Origin: Anolis sagrei
Taxonomy: Eukaryota; Chordata; Lepidosauria; Squamata; Anolidae
Reading direction: 5' to 3'
Length of the DNA stretch: 64,000 nt
Assembly: GCF_037176765.1 (NCBI RefSeq)
Contig: NC_090034.1
Location: 91,872,500 to 91,936,499, forward strand
The translations under genes were made by a program, and so were the position numbers. The notes beneath the pieces were generated by a model. The model was not told the DNA's origin and made no database searches. It saw only the letters and a list, made by a program, of their open reading frames with translations. Positions within the stretch are counted from its first letter, which is position 1. Every line of letters begins with the position of its first letter. Below are positions 12,701 through 21,259 of the stretch, piece after piece.

Positions 12701-13573
12701 GTTTATTTATACCCCACTTTTATCTCCAACAAGGGCCCCTGTGGTGGCGCAGTGGGCTAAACTTGCTGACCGAAAGGTTGCCAGTTCAAATCCGGGGAGT
12801 GGGGTGAGCTCCCACTGCTAACCCCAGCTTCCGCCAATCTAGCAGTTCGAAAACATGCAAATGAGAGATCAATAGGTACCACTTCTGTGGGAAGGTAACA
12901 GTGCCTCAAGGCAGTCATGCTAGCCACATGACCTTGGAGGTGTCTACAGACAATGCCGGCTCTTCTGCTTAGAAATGGAGATGAGTACCAACCCTGACCG
13001 ATAGAGAACCAAGGGCAACCTTATCACAGGGTTTTCTTGGCAAGATTGGTTCAGAACAAGTTGACCTTTGTTGTCTTCTGAGACTGAGAGTGTACGACTG
13101 GTCAATGAGTTTCATGGTCAAGCAAGGATTTGGGTCATAGTCCAACACTCAAAAAAGTATGCCTCATTGACTCTCATAGATGTGTGCATATCGCATTTCC
13201 CCTGTGTGGTCTTGATGCATATCTCAATTGTTTTGCCAGGATTGTGGGGAACCGGCTGAGCAAAGCTGGGAGGAAAGTGCTCTCGGAGCTGAGTGGTAGA
13301 AAACCAGAGCTGAAGATCATAAGCAGTTTCCTCTCAGACATGGGGCTGTTGCAGGCATATTTGGACTGGGTAGAAGAAATCAAAGCCGACGGGGAACAGA
13401 TGGAGTCTGTCAAGAACGCAGATGCCCTGCGTTCAGTCCTGGAGGTTTTGGTGGAGACGGATGACCCGGGAGCAAGTGAGGAAGCCCGGGGGAAAGCCGA
13501 GCACCTGAAGGAAGAGATCTCTGTTCTCCTTCGGAGGGAGGAGAACACAACAGAAAATGGGGTGGCATCATAA
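4285..13573 (+). CDS. NLRX1-like CARD-NACHT-LRR receptor (NLR), six coding exons
   Basis: Predicted 919-aa innate immune sensor. Coding exons: 4285-4615, 7346-7405, 7989-9768, 11248-11334, 12171-12338 and 13240-13573. All introns are GT-AG and every phase joins in frame. Order: CARD (about residues 8-100), a 20-aa linker, a short pre-NACHT helix, NACHT with Walker A GAAGIGKS (224-231) and Walker B LDGLDE (299-304), winged-helix/superhelical region, a few LRRs, then a helical tail from about residue 822. Compared from memory with human NLRX1, the match runs end to end: QRHRR/QNHRR before NACHT, LALSQL/LGLSQL, TTRPSA/TSRPSA, CF(L/I)P.YC, and a tail NELSSEGRQVL/NRLSKAGRKVL followed by three helices. 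Human NLRX1 has a mitochondrial leader where this protein has a CARD. It could instead be annotated as NLRC3-like. Nothing is broken. A 5' untranslated exon must lie upstream, because the start codon directly follows a splice acceptor. Confidence 0.88.
4616..6715 (+). other. NLR intron 1, first part: no feature recognised
   Basis: The stretch contains short low-complexity tracts (a C run near 4773, a TTG run near 5420, (AT)n at 5448-5466) but no supported gene, RNA or known repeat. An AT-rich phrase with AATAAA near 5550 may be an old LINE tail. Confidence 0.4.
6724..7091 (+). mobile_element. hAT MITE, 368 bp, with perfect 8-bp target duplication
   Basis: The terminal inverted repeats are CAGCATTTCTCAACCT and AGGTTGAATACCACTG. 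GATTAAGA flanks both ends (6716-6723 and 7092-7099). The interior contains, in the opposite sense, the phrase for 'weight-bearing' module GTGCCAAGTTTGGTTCAATT, which is also found inside the Helitrons at 17.2, 49.2 and 50.1 kb and inside the hAT element at 62.2 kb. No transposase remains. Confidence 0.85.
7346..7405 (+). CDS. NLR exon 2: short linker
   Basis: A 60-nt exon adds 20 residues (ADKEQSKDLPFRRG...) and keeps phase 1 on both sides. The acceptor has a good pyrimidine tract (TTTCCTTCCCTGTCTCAG) and the donor is G|GTAACG. An alternative acceptor 3 nt downstream would drop one residue. The exon could be skipped without a frame change, since its length is divisible by three. Confidence 0.65.
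7989..9768 (+). CDS. NLR exon 3: NACHT ATPase and helical domains
   Basis: This single 1,780-nt exon holds the whole NACHT module, as is usual for NLR genes. The acceptor CCCTGTTTAG ends at 7988 and the donor CA|GTGAGT is at 9769. Visible motifs: Walker A GAAGIGKS, LDFSFREL, Walker B LVILDGLDEF, the sensor-1-like VVTSRPSA, LGFQEEHVQEYF, and VFYTDELQAFGFDL in the winged-helix region. The last part begins the LRRs (LRNLNLSYSNMGIRGLRRL). The open frame runs back to 7775, but those 71 codons are intronic and are excluded by the acceptor and by the family alignment. Confidence 0.93.
10160..10925 (+). mobile_element. L2 LINE 3' end (ORF2 C-terminus and 3' UTR)
   Basis: The text reads in broken frames like the L2 C-terminus: LLTGA, TPLLRQLHWLPV, FKVLALAYK, YLSEHISPYE. 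It ends with a 3' UTR (AAACCGCCTTGAGTTGC) and an (AATA)n tail near 10905-10925. It lies in NLR intron 3 in the gene's sense orientation. A (TTTC)n microsatellite follows at 10967-11007. Confidence 0.8.
11248..11334 (+). CDS. NLR exon 4: one leucine-rich repeat
   Basis: An 87-nt exon (29 codons), phase 2 to phase 2. The acceptor is TTTGTTTCCAG and the donor CT|GTGAGT. It encodes IRYNSLDQEAAAIEAAIL and the rest of one LRR. It corresponds to the NLRX1 stretch LNSLGPEACKDLRDLLL by position and pattern. One repeat per exon is typical of the NLR class. Confidence 0.85.
11785..11997. mobile_element. Fold-back repeat, 213 bp, with 13-bp target duplication
   Basis: AATAAAGAAAATG flanks both sides (11772-11784 and 11998-12010). 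The element begins TATTGTTGAAGGCTTTC. Its two halves are inverted copies: TGTTCCAGAAGCATTCTCTC on the left is mirrored by GAGAGAATGCTTCTGGAACA on the right. It sits in NLR intron 4. Other copies are at 14.9, 15.4, 38.8, 43.8, 45.5, 56.9, 58.6, 59.6, 63.6 and 63.9 kb. Confidence 0.85.
12171..12338 (+). CDS. NLR exon 5: two leucine-rich repeats
   Basis: A 168-nt exon (56 codons, two 28-residue LRRs), phase 2 on both sides. The acceptor CATCCTAATAG ends at 12170 and the donor AC|GTGAGT is at 12339. It encodes CLGSEGVRSLWDALQHNTTL and then LDITGITDSGLDNIL, both ribonuclease-inhibitor-type LRRs. Confidence 0.88.
12655..12702. repeat. (ATT)n microsatellite
   Basis: An uninterrupted TTA/ATT run of about 40 bp in NLR intron 5, followed by LINE-tail-like text (TTATACCCCACTTT). 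Confidence 0.9.
12728..13075 (+). mobile_element. Sauria-type tRNA SINE
   Basis: The tRNA-like head has box A GTGGCGCAGTGGGCTAAAC and box B GGTTGCCAGTTCAAATCC. Next come the family body (AAAACATGCAAATGAGAG, CCACATGACCTTGGAGGTGT) and a decayed tail. The second copy at 22.5 kb carries the clearer Bov-B-like tail (GTTGGACACAATTAGACTTA). It is intronic in the NLR gene, same strand. Confidence 0.8.
13240..13573 (+). CDS. NLR exon 6: last LRR and NLRX1-type helical C-terminus
   Basis: The acceptor TTGTTTTGCCAG ends at 13239. The frame continues from phase 2 as T-IVGNRLSKAGRKVLSEL and ends at TAA 13571-13573. After the last LRR come about 95 residues of charged helices: IISSFLSDMGLLQAYLDWVE, ALRSVLEVLVE, KAEHLKEEISVLLR. 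Human NLRX1 ends with the same kind of three-helix LRR-capping domain, and its capping phrase matches well (see the gene entry). The other well-known human NLRs do not end this way. Confidence 0.85.
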
Positions 13574-13627
13574 ATCAATTTGTTCAATCCGATGTATGAA
13601 CTCCTGGGAAACCAAAAGGGTACCCAC

Positions 13628-13797
13628 TATAGTTGGATCTACACTGCCAAATAATGCAGCTTGAACTGCATTATATGGTTAATGTCGACCCATATAGTGC
13701 AGTTTGAAATGCATTGAACTGCATTATATGGGTCTACACCAATCATATAATGCAGTTCAACATGCATTATTTGGCCATATAGATCCAGCCTTAGTGA
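13628..13797. mobile_element. Palindromic MITE
   Basis: The left end TTGGATCTACACTGCCAAAT is mirrored at the right end by ATTTGGCCATATAGATCCA. Inner arms repeat AATGCAG and CTGCATTATATGG in inverted form. It lies just after the NLR stop codon and so is probably within the 3' UTR. Confidence 0.7.
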
Positions 13798-14639
13798 AGG
13801 CTTGTCTTATCACTAGCTGCCCCCAGCTATTCCATTATCTTGGAGGACAGAACTGCAAGGAAGGATTTTAGCTGTGCAGAATTGTAGCACTGGATATATG
13901 GCATACACATACATTGTTTGGCAGGGACAGTTCAAGTTTTCAACTTTGTCACCCCACTTTTTTGGATGCTTACAAAATATTCTAGGTTTTTTCTTTCCGC
14001 CTTTGTCTTTGAGTTACTAGTTGCTGCATTCTGACTTCAAAGGTCAAAAGTTGTTAGCATTCAATTAACAGCGGAGGAGAAAGAAAAGATGGGGGATCTT
14101 GCCTTTCCCAGTAGGCTCGAGCAAAAGCAAGCTACTGCTGCCTTTCTTGGTTTGTGTATTCTTCCTTTTTAAGGGTTTTTGTCATGTTGACTGCAATCTG
14201 CAAGGGCGGCTAAAGCAATAGGCAAGATATGCATTTGCGTGTAGCGCTAAACCCCAATGGGTGCTCTTGAGGCGCTCCTGCACACACACAAGGCAGGTGA
14301 GAGAGAGAGGCAGGACCCTTGTGGGTCCCTTGCTGCCGCAGCCTATGCCTTTCCTCCTGTGACAAGGAGGATGAAGCAGGGTTGGCTGGGGAGGCAGTGG
14401 CGGCGGCTAAGCAATAGCCTCCCCGAGGAAAGAAGCCTCTCCCCTAGTGCCCACCCCTCCAAACCCAGCTCAAGGCAGATGGTCAAGGCGCGCAAGTCCA
14501 GACGCACGCTGTGGCTCTGCACCTTGGGATTGGTCGGAGGGAAGACAAAGTTGGCTGGAGGGAAGGTTCATGTGTTTCTATGAAAGTGTCTGAAAGAGAG
14601 GGAGAGGGGAGAATAAAGAGAGGGCGACAAAGGAAAAGG

Positions 14640-14832
14640 TAAAAGAGAAAGAGAGGAAGAAAAAGGAAGGAAGGAAGGAGAGAGAGAGAGAGAGAGAGAA
14701 AAGGAAGGAGAGGAAGGGAGGGAGGGAGAAGGTAACCAACATGACCAAGAAGTCTTGTTCTACTTTAGGGAGGGAAAGGCGAGTAAGGAAAGACCTGAAG
14801 GCAGAACTCTGAGGGAATGCCTGTGTGTATTT

Positions 14833-14863
<31 letters not shown>

Positions 14864-15130
14864 TCAACCCCTGAAGATGCCTGCCATAGATGTGGGCAAA
14901 ATGTCAGGAGAGAATGCTTCTGAAACATGGCCATACGGCCCGGAATACTCACAGCAACCCACTTTCACTGTTATTTTGACCTTCCCTAAAGGAAGGAAAG
15001 GTGAACAAGGAGAGACCTGAAGGCAACGCTCTGTAGAAATGTGTATGTGTGTGGGAGAGAACGATTAAGAGAGAAGGAAGGGTGAAGAGAGAATGAAAGA
15101 GAGAGAAAAAGAAGCTAACCAATGTGACCA
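14640..15130. repeat. Purine-rich low-complexity tract with fold-back fragments
   Basis: There are (GGAA)n/(GA)n runs at 14640-14735, a (GT)n and G run at 14830-14862, and a fold-back family arm at about 14872-14960 (ATGCCTGCCATAGATG, ATGCTTCTGAAACATGGCC). Phrases around 14745-14815 recur at 14985-15050 (CGAGTAAGGAAAGACCTGAA versus GTGAACAAGGAGAGACCTGA), so the block is a degenerate duplication of about 240 bp. Confidence 0.6.
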
Positions 15131-15354
15131 AGGAACAACCCCATTGTTTAGCTCAGGGGGCTAAACAATGGGGGGTTTTTTGGTGGAGGGGGGGTGCCAA
15201 AAAACTCTTTGCTTACACTTGAAAATTACCTAGGGCATATGACATTGTTTGGCTCATATGTCAAGCTTTTTATCAGTGACATATTGGAGGATATAGTATA
15301 AGCCACCAATACAACCTGTGTGATGTTAATTAGGCATGTGCATTTGTATTGGAA

Positions 15355-15445
15355 AGCCTCTGAGGATGCCTGCCTGAGTTGCAGGTGAGAATGCTTCTGG
15401 AACATGGCCTTAAAGCCCGAAAAACTTACAGCAACCCAATACCCA
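15355..15445. mobile_element. Fold-back repeat, one arm
   Basis: GAGAATGCTTCTGGAACATG and AAAACTTACAGCAACCCAAT match the right arm of the fold-back family. The left arm is absent. Confidence 0.65.
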
Positions 15446-15449
15446 TTAG

Positions 15450-16200
15450 GTTTGTTGGAATAGAGGGGTCATGAGTAAAGAAAGAGTCCTAGCCATCAGA
15501 ACCAATTATGAAAGATGATGGAAGCTGCAGTCCAAAGTCATCTAAAGGCCTATGAAGTTCTCCACTTCTGAGTGGGAAGAGGGACCACACACAATGACTT
15601 TCCTGCATCCAGGCCAGCAAGGATAATGGGAATTAAATGAGATTAAAGAAATATGTTATTTGGCGTGTGTATGTTTTACTTCTCTTAATCTTTCCTATGG
15701 ATTGTTAAGGACATATTGTGGGGATTGAATTACTATACAGAAACAGCCCTGGCTAAATCTGTTATCTTTGGCTGAAATGAACATTATAGAGGAGTAAATC
15801 ACGTATCTTGACTTTTTAAAAAAAAGGGGGGGGGGAAATAATCCTTAAAGCAGCTGCTGTAGCCTCTGATTATAGTCACAAAGGGGCCTGGGAGAAAAAT
15901 ACATGCAGCCTTATTGATTTACCTGCAGAGGCATTCTTGTTCTTGTCTGTAAGGTCCTCAGAAAGGAAAATGCAAAACTTAAAATGAAATAAACCTTTTA
16001 AAAAATTAAAAATGCACCTTCCTGAACTAGGTTTGAGATGCTTAACTACTGGGAAGTCCTAAATAGCCCAAATGTAATTGGTTGGCACCTGAGAACTATA
16101 TATCTATATATAGTGTATTTGAACTATATTTCCATATTTAGCTGGGTACTATTGGTTTTACAGTCATGGAGCTGCTTTGAGTCTCTTTTAACAGAGGAAA
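15450..16200. other. Intergenic stretch downstream of the NLR gene
   Basis: No gene or known element is recognised. The first canonical AATAAA downstream of the NLR stop in this stretch is at 15988-15993 and could be its distal poly(A) signal, which would imply a 3' UTR of about 2.4 kb. That is weak evidence. Confidence 0.3.
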
Positions 16201-16280
16201 ATTAGGCCCCATCTACACTGCTGTACAATCCAGTTTATCTGCTTTGAACTGGATTATATGGCATTGTAGTCTCAAATAAT

Positions 16281-16587
16281 CCACGTTGAAGACGATAATA
16301 TGGATTCAGAAACTAGATTAAATGGCAGTGTAGTTCTAGCCTTGGATACAAATAAATGTAAATATTGTAGTAGATTCTCAGTTAATGGGAACTCAGGTTA
16401 GTTGCCCCCCAAAATCACACACACACACACACATAATAAAAGTGAAAATATATATGTTTAGCAAAGTTTATTGATTAGTCCACTGATCATATCAACATTA
16501 AAGACAAAAACAAAAAAGGTACACAAATAGACACTAATCACTATCCTAAGACTCCTGTAATAGTGAACTAACAGACATTAAAACTTG

Positions 16588-16620
<33 letters not shown>

Positions 16621-16911
16621 CCACCTTGAAGCCGATAATATGGATTCGGAAACTGGATTAAATAGCAGTGTAGCTCCAGCCTTGCATACAAATAAATATA
16701 AACATTGTAGTAGACACTCAGTTAATGGGAACTCAGGTTAGTTGCCCCCCAAAATCAAAGAAATATATATATACATATAATAAAAGTGAAAATATGTATG
16801 TTTAGTAAAGTTTATTGATTAGTCCACTGATCATATCAACTTTAAAGACAAAAATGAAAAAGTACACAAATAGACACTAATCACTATCCTAAGACTCCTG
16901 TAGTAGTGAAC

Positions 16912-16912
<1 letters not shown>
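16281..16912. repeat. Tandem duplication, about 340 bp unit, two copies
   Basis: Copy 1 starts at 16281 (CCACGTTGAAGACGATAATA) and copy 2 at 16621 (CCACCTTGAAGCCGATAATA). The two run in parallel to TAGTGAACTAA with roughly 5-8% differences. The microsatellite inside differs: (CA)n in copy 1, (AT)n in copy 2. Copy 1 begins within a palindromic MITE (16205-16345: CATCTACACTGCTGTACAAT, GGCAGTGTAGTTCTAGCC). AAT-rich runs end both copies. Confidence 0.8.
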
Positions 16913-16915
<3 letters not shown>

Positions 16916-16955
<40 letters not shown>

Positions 16956-17165
16956 TATTTATACCCCACCACCATCTCCCCAAGGGGACTCGGGGCGGCT
17001 TACATGAGGCCAAGCCCAACAGTACAGCAAATATACAACATAAAATACAAACAGTAAAATATAATGAAAATAAAAATAAATACAAAAACAATATAAATGT
17101 AAATAAAATATAAACAATATATAAATTAAGTTAAAATGTAATTTAAAATATCATCATTAAACTGC
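16916..17165 (-). mobile_element. LINE 3' tail (minus strand) with (AAT)n
   Basis: (TAA)n is followed by TACTTTATTTATACCCCACC, GGGGCGGCTTACATGAGGCC and an A-rich stretch. This is the reverse complement of the tail seen at 4.0 kb. Confidence 0.6.
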
Positions 17166-17186
17166 CAAGAAAATATGTATGTGGCT

Positions 17187-18078
17187 AGAGTGTCCACTTA
17201 CATAGACAAGCCCCACTGCTCAGGAGACACCAATGGCCCTCCCTCCAATGTCACTGCAAGTTATAGTGAGCACCATGAATATGTACAAGAGCCCTGCCAA
17301 TGTCCTCCACAAATACAATACTGCCCACCACCCAAGTGAAGGCTTCCATACAGGGTCAATTTCATCTTAGATTTTATGTCCTTCCTCCACCACAGGCATC
17401 CCAGTGTTTCTGACTCTCTCCACTGGTATTGAATTTGCATGACCCTGCCCACTGCCTCTCCCTTAACCCTTTCCTATTATTTTCTATGGTGCACAGCAAG
17501 CAGAGGAATTGATCAGCAACTGAACATTCTAGAGAGGTTGGAGGAGAATTCACCATGATTTATAGGAATTATAGGTACCGGGATGTATAGTTCACCTGCA
17601 ATCTAAAAGCACTCTGAACTCCACCAACGATGGGCCTTGAACTAACTTGGCACACAGAACCCCCGTGAACAACGAAAAATACCAGAGGTCTTTCGAAGGA
17701 TTTATAGGAGTTGTAATTCACCTACATCCAGCGTGCATTATGAATCCAAACAATGATGGATCTGGATCAAACTTGGCATGCATACCCAATATGCCCAAAT
17801 ATGAATACTGGTGGGTTTTGAGGGGAATTGGCCTGGACATTTTGGAGTTGTAGGTACTGGGATTTATAGTTCACCTGCAATCAATGAGCACTCTGAACTC
17901 CGCCAAAGATAGAATTGCACCAAACTTGGCACACAGAGCCCCCAACATGAGAAACTTTAAGCACTGATGGAATTTCAGGGGGTTAACCTGGCATGAGGTG
18001 AGTTGTAGTTCACCCACAACCTTATGCAAAAAAATGACTTTTTCAAATAACCCGGGTAATGCTGGGTACCCAAACTAG
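17187..18078 (+). mobile_element. Helitron, non-autonomous
   Basis: The 3' end has the Helitron hallmarks: a short GC hairpin (ACCCGGGTAATGCTGGGT) close to a terminal CTAG at 18075-18078, followed by T. The interior repeats the module GGATTTATAGTTCACCTGCA / GAACTCC(A/G)CCAA / AACTTGGCACACAGA about three times. The first 100 bp (17187-17285) recurs inverted at 19782-19882. No Rep/helicase is present. Confidence 0.75.
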
Positions 18079-18174
18079 TATATAATACAGTAAAACTGTG
18101 CCACATTAAGTTTGCCTTTAATAGTCTTAATTTGCTTTTGATTATTGTATTTCAGTATTAATATCAAATCAATA

Positions 18175-18192
18175 CGGTTTATAGCATGGGAA

Positions 18193-18226
<34 letters not shown>

Positions 18227-18472
18227 TAGCATGGGTATAGTAGTAGTCAGGCCCATTGTTCATTGATCTCCATGGATCCCAGTTAACTGAGAGTATATTG
18301 TAATATTAATATGATGATGATAATAATAATAATAATAATGAAAGTTTGTGGAAGGCAAGGCCAGTGATTGGGTGTTTAGGAATGGGAAAGTAATTTAGAA
18401 AGATGGGGAATCTAAATAATACTAATATAGCATGGGGTAGAATATTAGGCCCATTGTCCATTGACCTCCACT

Positions 18473-18512
<40 letters not shown>

Positions 18513-18690
18513 AAGTTTATGGAAGGCGAGGTCACTGACTGGGTGTTTAGGAATGAGAAAGCAATTTTAAAAGATGGGAGGAATCTAAATAATACTAATA
18601 TAGCATGGGGTATAGTATTAGTTAGGCCCATTGTCCATTGATCTCCATGGATGCCGGTTAGCTGAGGGTATACTGTAATAATATTAATTT
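18175..18690. repeat. Minisatellite, left block (about 150-180 bp units)
   Basis: Units contain ATATAGCATGGG, AGGCCCATTGTCCATTGA, (AAT)n, GAAAGTTTGTGGAAGGC and GTTTAGGAATGGGAAA. About three units are present. The same unit continues after the L2 insert, at 19905-20600. Confidence 0.8.
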
Positions 18691-18694
18691 TAAT

Positions 18695-19785
18695 ACATTA
18701 TTTATTTATTTATTTATTTCAAAGTTTTCTATATTGAACTTCTCAACCTCACTGAGGGACTCAGCCCGGTTTCCAACCATAAAAACACATACACTCATTA
18801 AAATATCTTATATCACAATTACAGTAACAGATTTAAAATAACACTATATATAAAACTACGGTGGTCAGTCATCGTATTAAAATCAGATCTACATCATCTT
18901 TCATCCAGAATCCTAGGGTGTTGTCTCATTAATCGAAAGCTTGACTCCACAGCCACGTCTTCACCCGTTTCCTAAATGTCAGGATAGACGGGGCGGTTCT
19001 GACCTCCGGTGGGAGAGAGTTCCAGAGTCGCGGGGCCACCACCGAGAAGGCCCTGTCCCTCGTCCCCACCAGACGCACTTGCGAGGCCGGTGGGACCGAG
19101 AGCAGGGCCTCTCCAGATGATCTTAATAATCTTGATGGTTCGTAGGGGAGAATAAGTTCGGAGAGGTAAACAGGGCCGGAGTCGTTTAGGGCTTTATAGG
19201 TCAACACCAGCACTTTGAATTGTGCTCGGAAGCTAATTGGCAGCCAGTGGAGCTGGTGTAACAGCGGAGTGGTGTGCTCCCTGTACCCAGCCCCTGTTAG
19301 TAATCTGGCTGCCGCGTGTTGGACTTGCTGCAGCTTCTGGGCAGTCTTCAGAGGCAACCCCAAGTAGAGAGCATTGCAGTAATCTAAGGGGGATGTAACC
19401 AAAGCGTGGACCACCGTGGCCAAATCAGACTTCCCAAGGTACAGGTGCAGCTGGCGCACAAGTTTTAGTTGTGCAAAGCTCCCCTGACCACCGCCGAGAC
19501 CTGGGGCTCCAGGCTCAGCGATGAGTCTAGGAGAACTCCCAGACTGCGAACCTGCACATTTAGGGGGAGTGTGACCCCGTCCAGCACAGGCTGTAATCCC
19601 GTACCCTGTTCGGCCTTACGACTGACCAGGAGTACCTCTGTCTTGTCTGGATTTAGTTTCAATCTGTTGTCCCTCATCCAGTCCGTTACAGCGGCCAAGC
19701 ACCGGTTTAGGACTTCAACAGCCTCCTTAGTAGCAGGTGGAAAGGAGTGATAGAGTTGGACATCATCTGCGTACAGGGCTCTTGT
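18695..19785 (-). mobile_element. L2 LINE, 5'-truncated, minus strand
   Basis: The minus frame 18929-19459 encodes the L2 ORF2 C-terminus: LDYCNALYLGLPL, LQQVQHAAARLL, TPLLHQLHWLPI, AFSVVAPRLWNSLPPEVR. A second minus frame, 19465-19698, encodes LKLNPDKTEVLLVS. The 3' UTR and (TTTA)n tail face left at 18695-18720. This is the longest and best-kept L2 copy here, with long open frames, so it is probably fairly young. It splits the minisatellite array. Confidence 0.9.
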
Positions 19786-19882
19786 ATATATTCATGGTGC
19801 TCACTATAACTTGCAGTGACATTGGAGGGAGGGCCATTGGTGTCTCCTGAGCAGTGGGGCTTGTCTATGTAAGTGGACACTG
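19782..19882 (-). mobile_element. Inverted copy of the Helitron 5' segment
   Basis: CATGGTGCTCACTATAACTT ... GCTTGTCTATGTAAGTGGAC is the reverse complement of 17187-17285, with near identity over about 100 bp. It abuts the 5' end of the L2 copy. Confidence 0.75.
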
Positions 19883-19904
19883 CACCCCAAAACTCCGGAA
19901 TATT

Positions 19905-20600
19905 ATTATATTAATAATAATGAAAGTTTGTGAAAGGCAAGTTCACTGATTGGCTATTTACGAATGGGAAAATAATTTAAAAAGATGGGGGTAGAATCTA
20001 AATCCTTGCAACTTTAAAAATAATTAAAATAAATATATTAATGTATAATAATAATAATAATAATAATGAAAGTTTGTGAAAGGCAAGTTCACTGATTGGC
20101 TGTTTAGGAATGGGGAAAAATTAAAAAGATGGGGATGGAATCTAAATCCTTGCAACTGTAAAAATAATTAAAATTAAATTATATTAATTTTAATATATAA
20201 ATATAATAATAATAATAATAGTTTGTGGAAGGCAAGTTCACTGATTGGCTATTTACGAATGGGAAAATAATTTAAAAAGATGGGGGTAGAATCTAAATCC
20301 TTGCAACTTTAAAAATAATTAAAATAAATATATTAATGTATAATAATAATAATAATAATAATGAAAGTTTGTGAAAGGCAAGTTCACTGATTGGCTGTTT
20401 AGGAATGGGGAAAAATTAAAAAGATGGGGATGGAATCTAAATCCTTGCAACTGTAAAAATAATTAAAATTAAATTATATTAATTTTAATATATAAATATA
20501 ATAATAATAATAATAGTTTGTGGAAGACAAGTTCACTGATTGGCTATTTAGGAATGGGAAAATAATTTAAAAAGATGGGGGTAAATCTACACCCTTGCAA
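19905..20600. repeat. Minisatellite, right block with dimeric higher-order unit
   Basis: Five units of about 150 bp start near 19915, 20065, 20217, 20360 and 20515. They alternate as A-B-A-B-A: A has GGCTATTTACGAATGGG and AACTTTAAAAATA, B has GGCTGTTTAGGAATGGGG and AACTGTAAAAATA. The two A-B dimers (about 300 bp) are almost identical, which points to recent dimer duplication. Confidence 0.9.
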
Positions 20601-20639
20601 CTGTCAGATCTTTATTGTTCTCCCACTGCAGATCTCCAA

Positions 20640-20935
20640 GCCCTCCTTCCTTCCACCTGAATCCAATGGGAGCGGAGGCTCCGCCCCTTTGGGGAAGAGG
20701 CCCCGCCCACTATTGTGCGCCTACCCGCATGGCACTGAAGGATGGAAGAGGAACGCCTCTCCGCCCCGCCCACTTTCAGCGGGAGCCCCGCCCACTGTTC
20801 TTCCCCTCCAAGGCGCATGCGCGGTACTTGGCTGGGCGCGGGCGCGAGACGCGTGCAAGCATCGAAGGGAAAGAGCCTCGTGGTTGGTCGGTAAAGCGGT
20901 TGGTTGAGGGAAAGAGGCGCCTCTCCTAACTGTAG
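20640..20935 (+). promoter_or_regulatory. CpG-island, TATA-less promoter with GC boxes and an NRF1 palindrome
   Basis: A sharply GC- and CpG-rich island in an AT-rich surround. GC boxes (CCGCCC core) occur at about 20681, 20703, 20763 and 20787, three of them as CCGCCCAC. A perfect NRF1-type palindrome GCGCATGCGC lies at 20813-20822, followed by GGGCGCGGGCGCGAGACGCG. No TATA box is seen. The next + strand gene is the C19orf84-like CDS at 27.6 kb, whose coding exon follows a splice acceptor, so this island is the best candidate for its non-coding exon 1. Direction and ownership are inferred. Confidence 0.65.
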
Positions 20936-21003
20936 ATCTATGGGTCTGTCATCTGGCTGTAAAACACCATGTCTTTCTCTTGCGGGGTGTATTTACACTG
21001 CCC

Positions 21004-21250
21004 TTGGGAGTTGTAGTTCGATGAGAAGGCCTGAAGACCTTGTAAAACTACAACTCCCAGGGTTCCATAGCCTTGAGCCAGGGCAGGCTGGGAGTTGTGG
21101 TTCGATGAGAAGGCCTGAAGAGCTTGCAAAACTACAACTCCCAGGGTTCCATAACCGTGAGCCAAGGCAGCCCTGGGAGTTGTGGTTCAATGAGAAGGCC
21201 TGAAGACCTTGTAAAACTACAACTCCGATGGTTCCATAGCCTTGAGCCAG
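21004..21250. repeat. Tandem array 1, about 85-bp unit, three copies
   Basis: TGGGAGTTGT(A/G)GTTCGATG starts units at 21005, 21089 and 21174. Each unit is itself a small hairpin: TGGGAGTTGTAGTT pairs with AACTACAACTCCCA. The sequence derives from the widespread lizard MITE whose simple copies lie at 33.85, 48.6 and 61.1 kb. Confidence 0.85.
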
Positions 21251-21259
21251 GACTGTTCA

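Noticed and set aside
12728-12800. tRNA-like box A and box B that might be a tRNA gene
   Set aside because: It lacks a full cloverleaf and continues into a SINE body. The same holds at 22.5, 25.3, 27.1, 34.7, 44.4 and 52.8 kb.
18929-19459. 176-aa open frame on the minus strand
   Set aside because: It is the C-terminus of L2 ORF2, not a host gene.
20575-20929. Two 104-110-aa frames over the CpG island
   Set aside because: Pro/Arg/Gly-rich translations of GC-rich promoter sequence, with no conserved motif.
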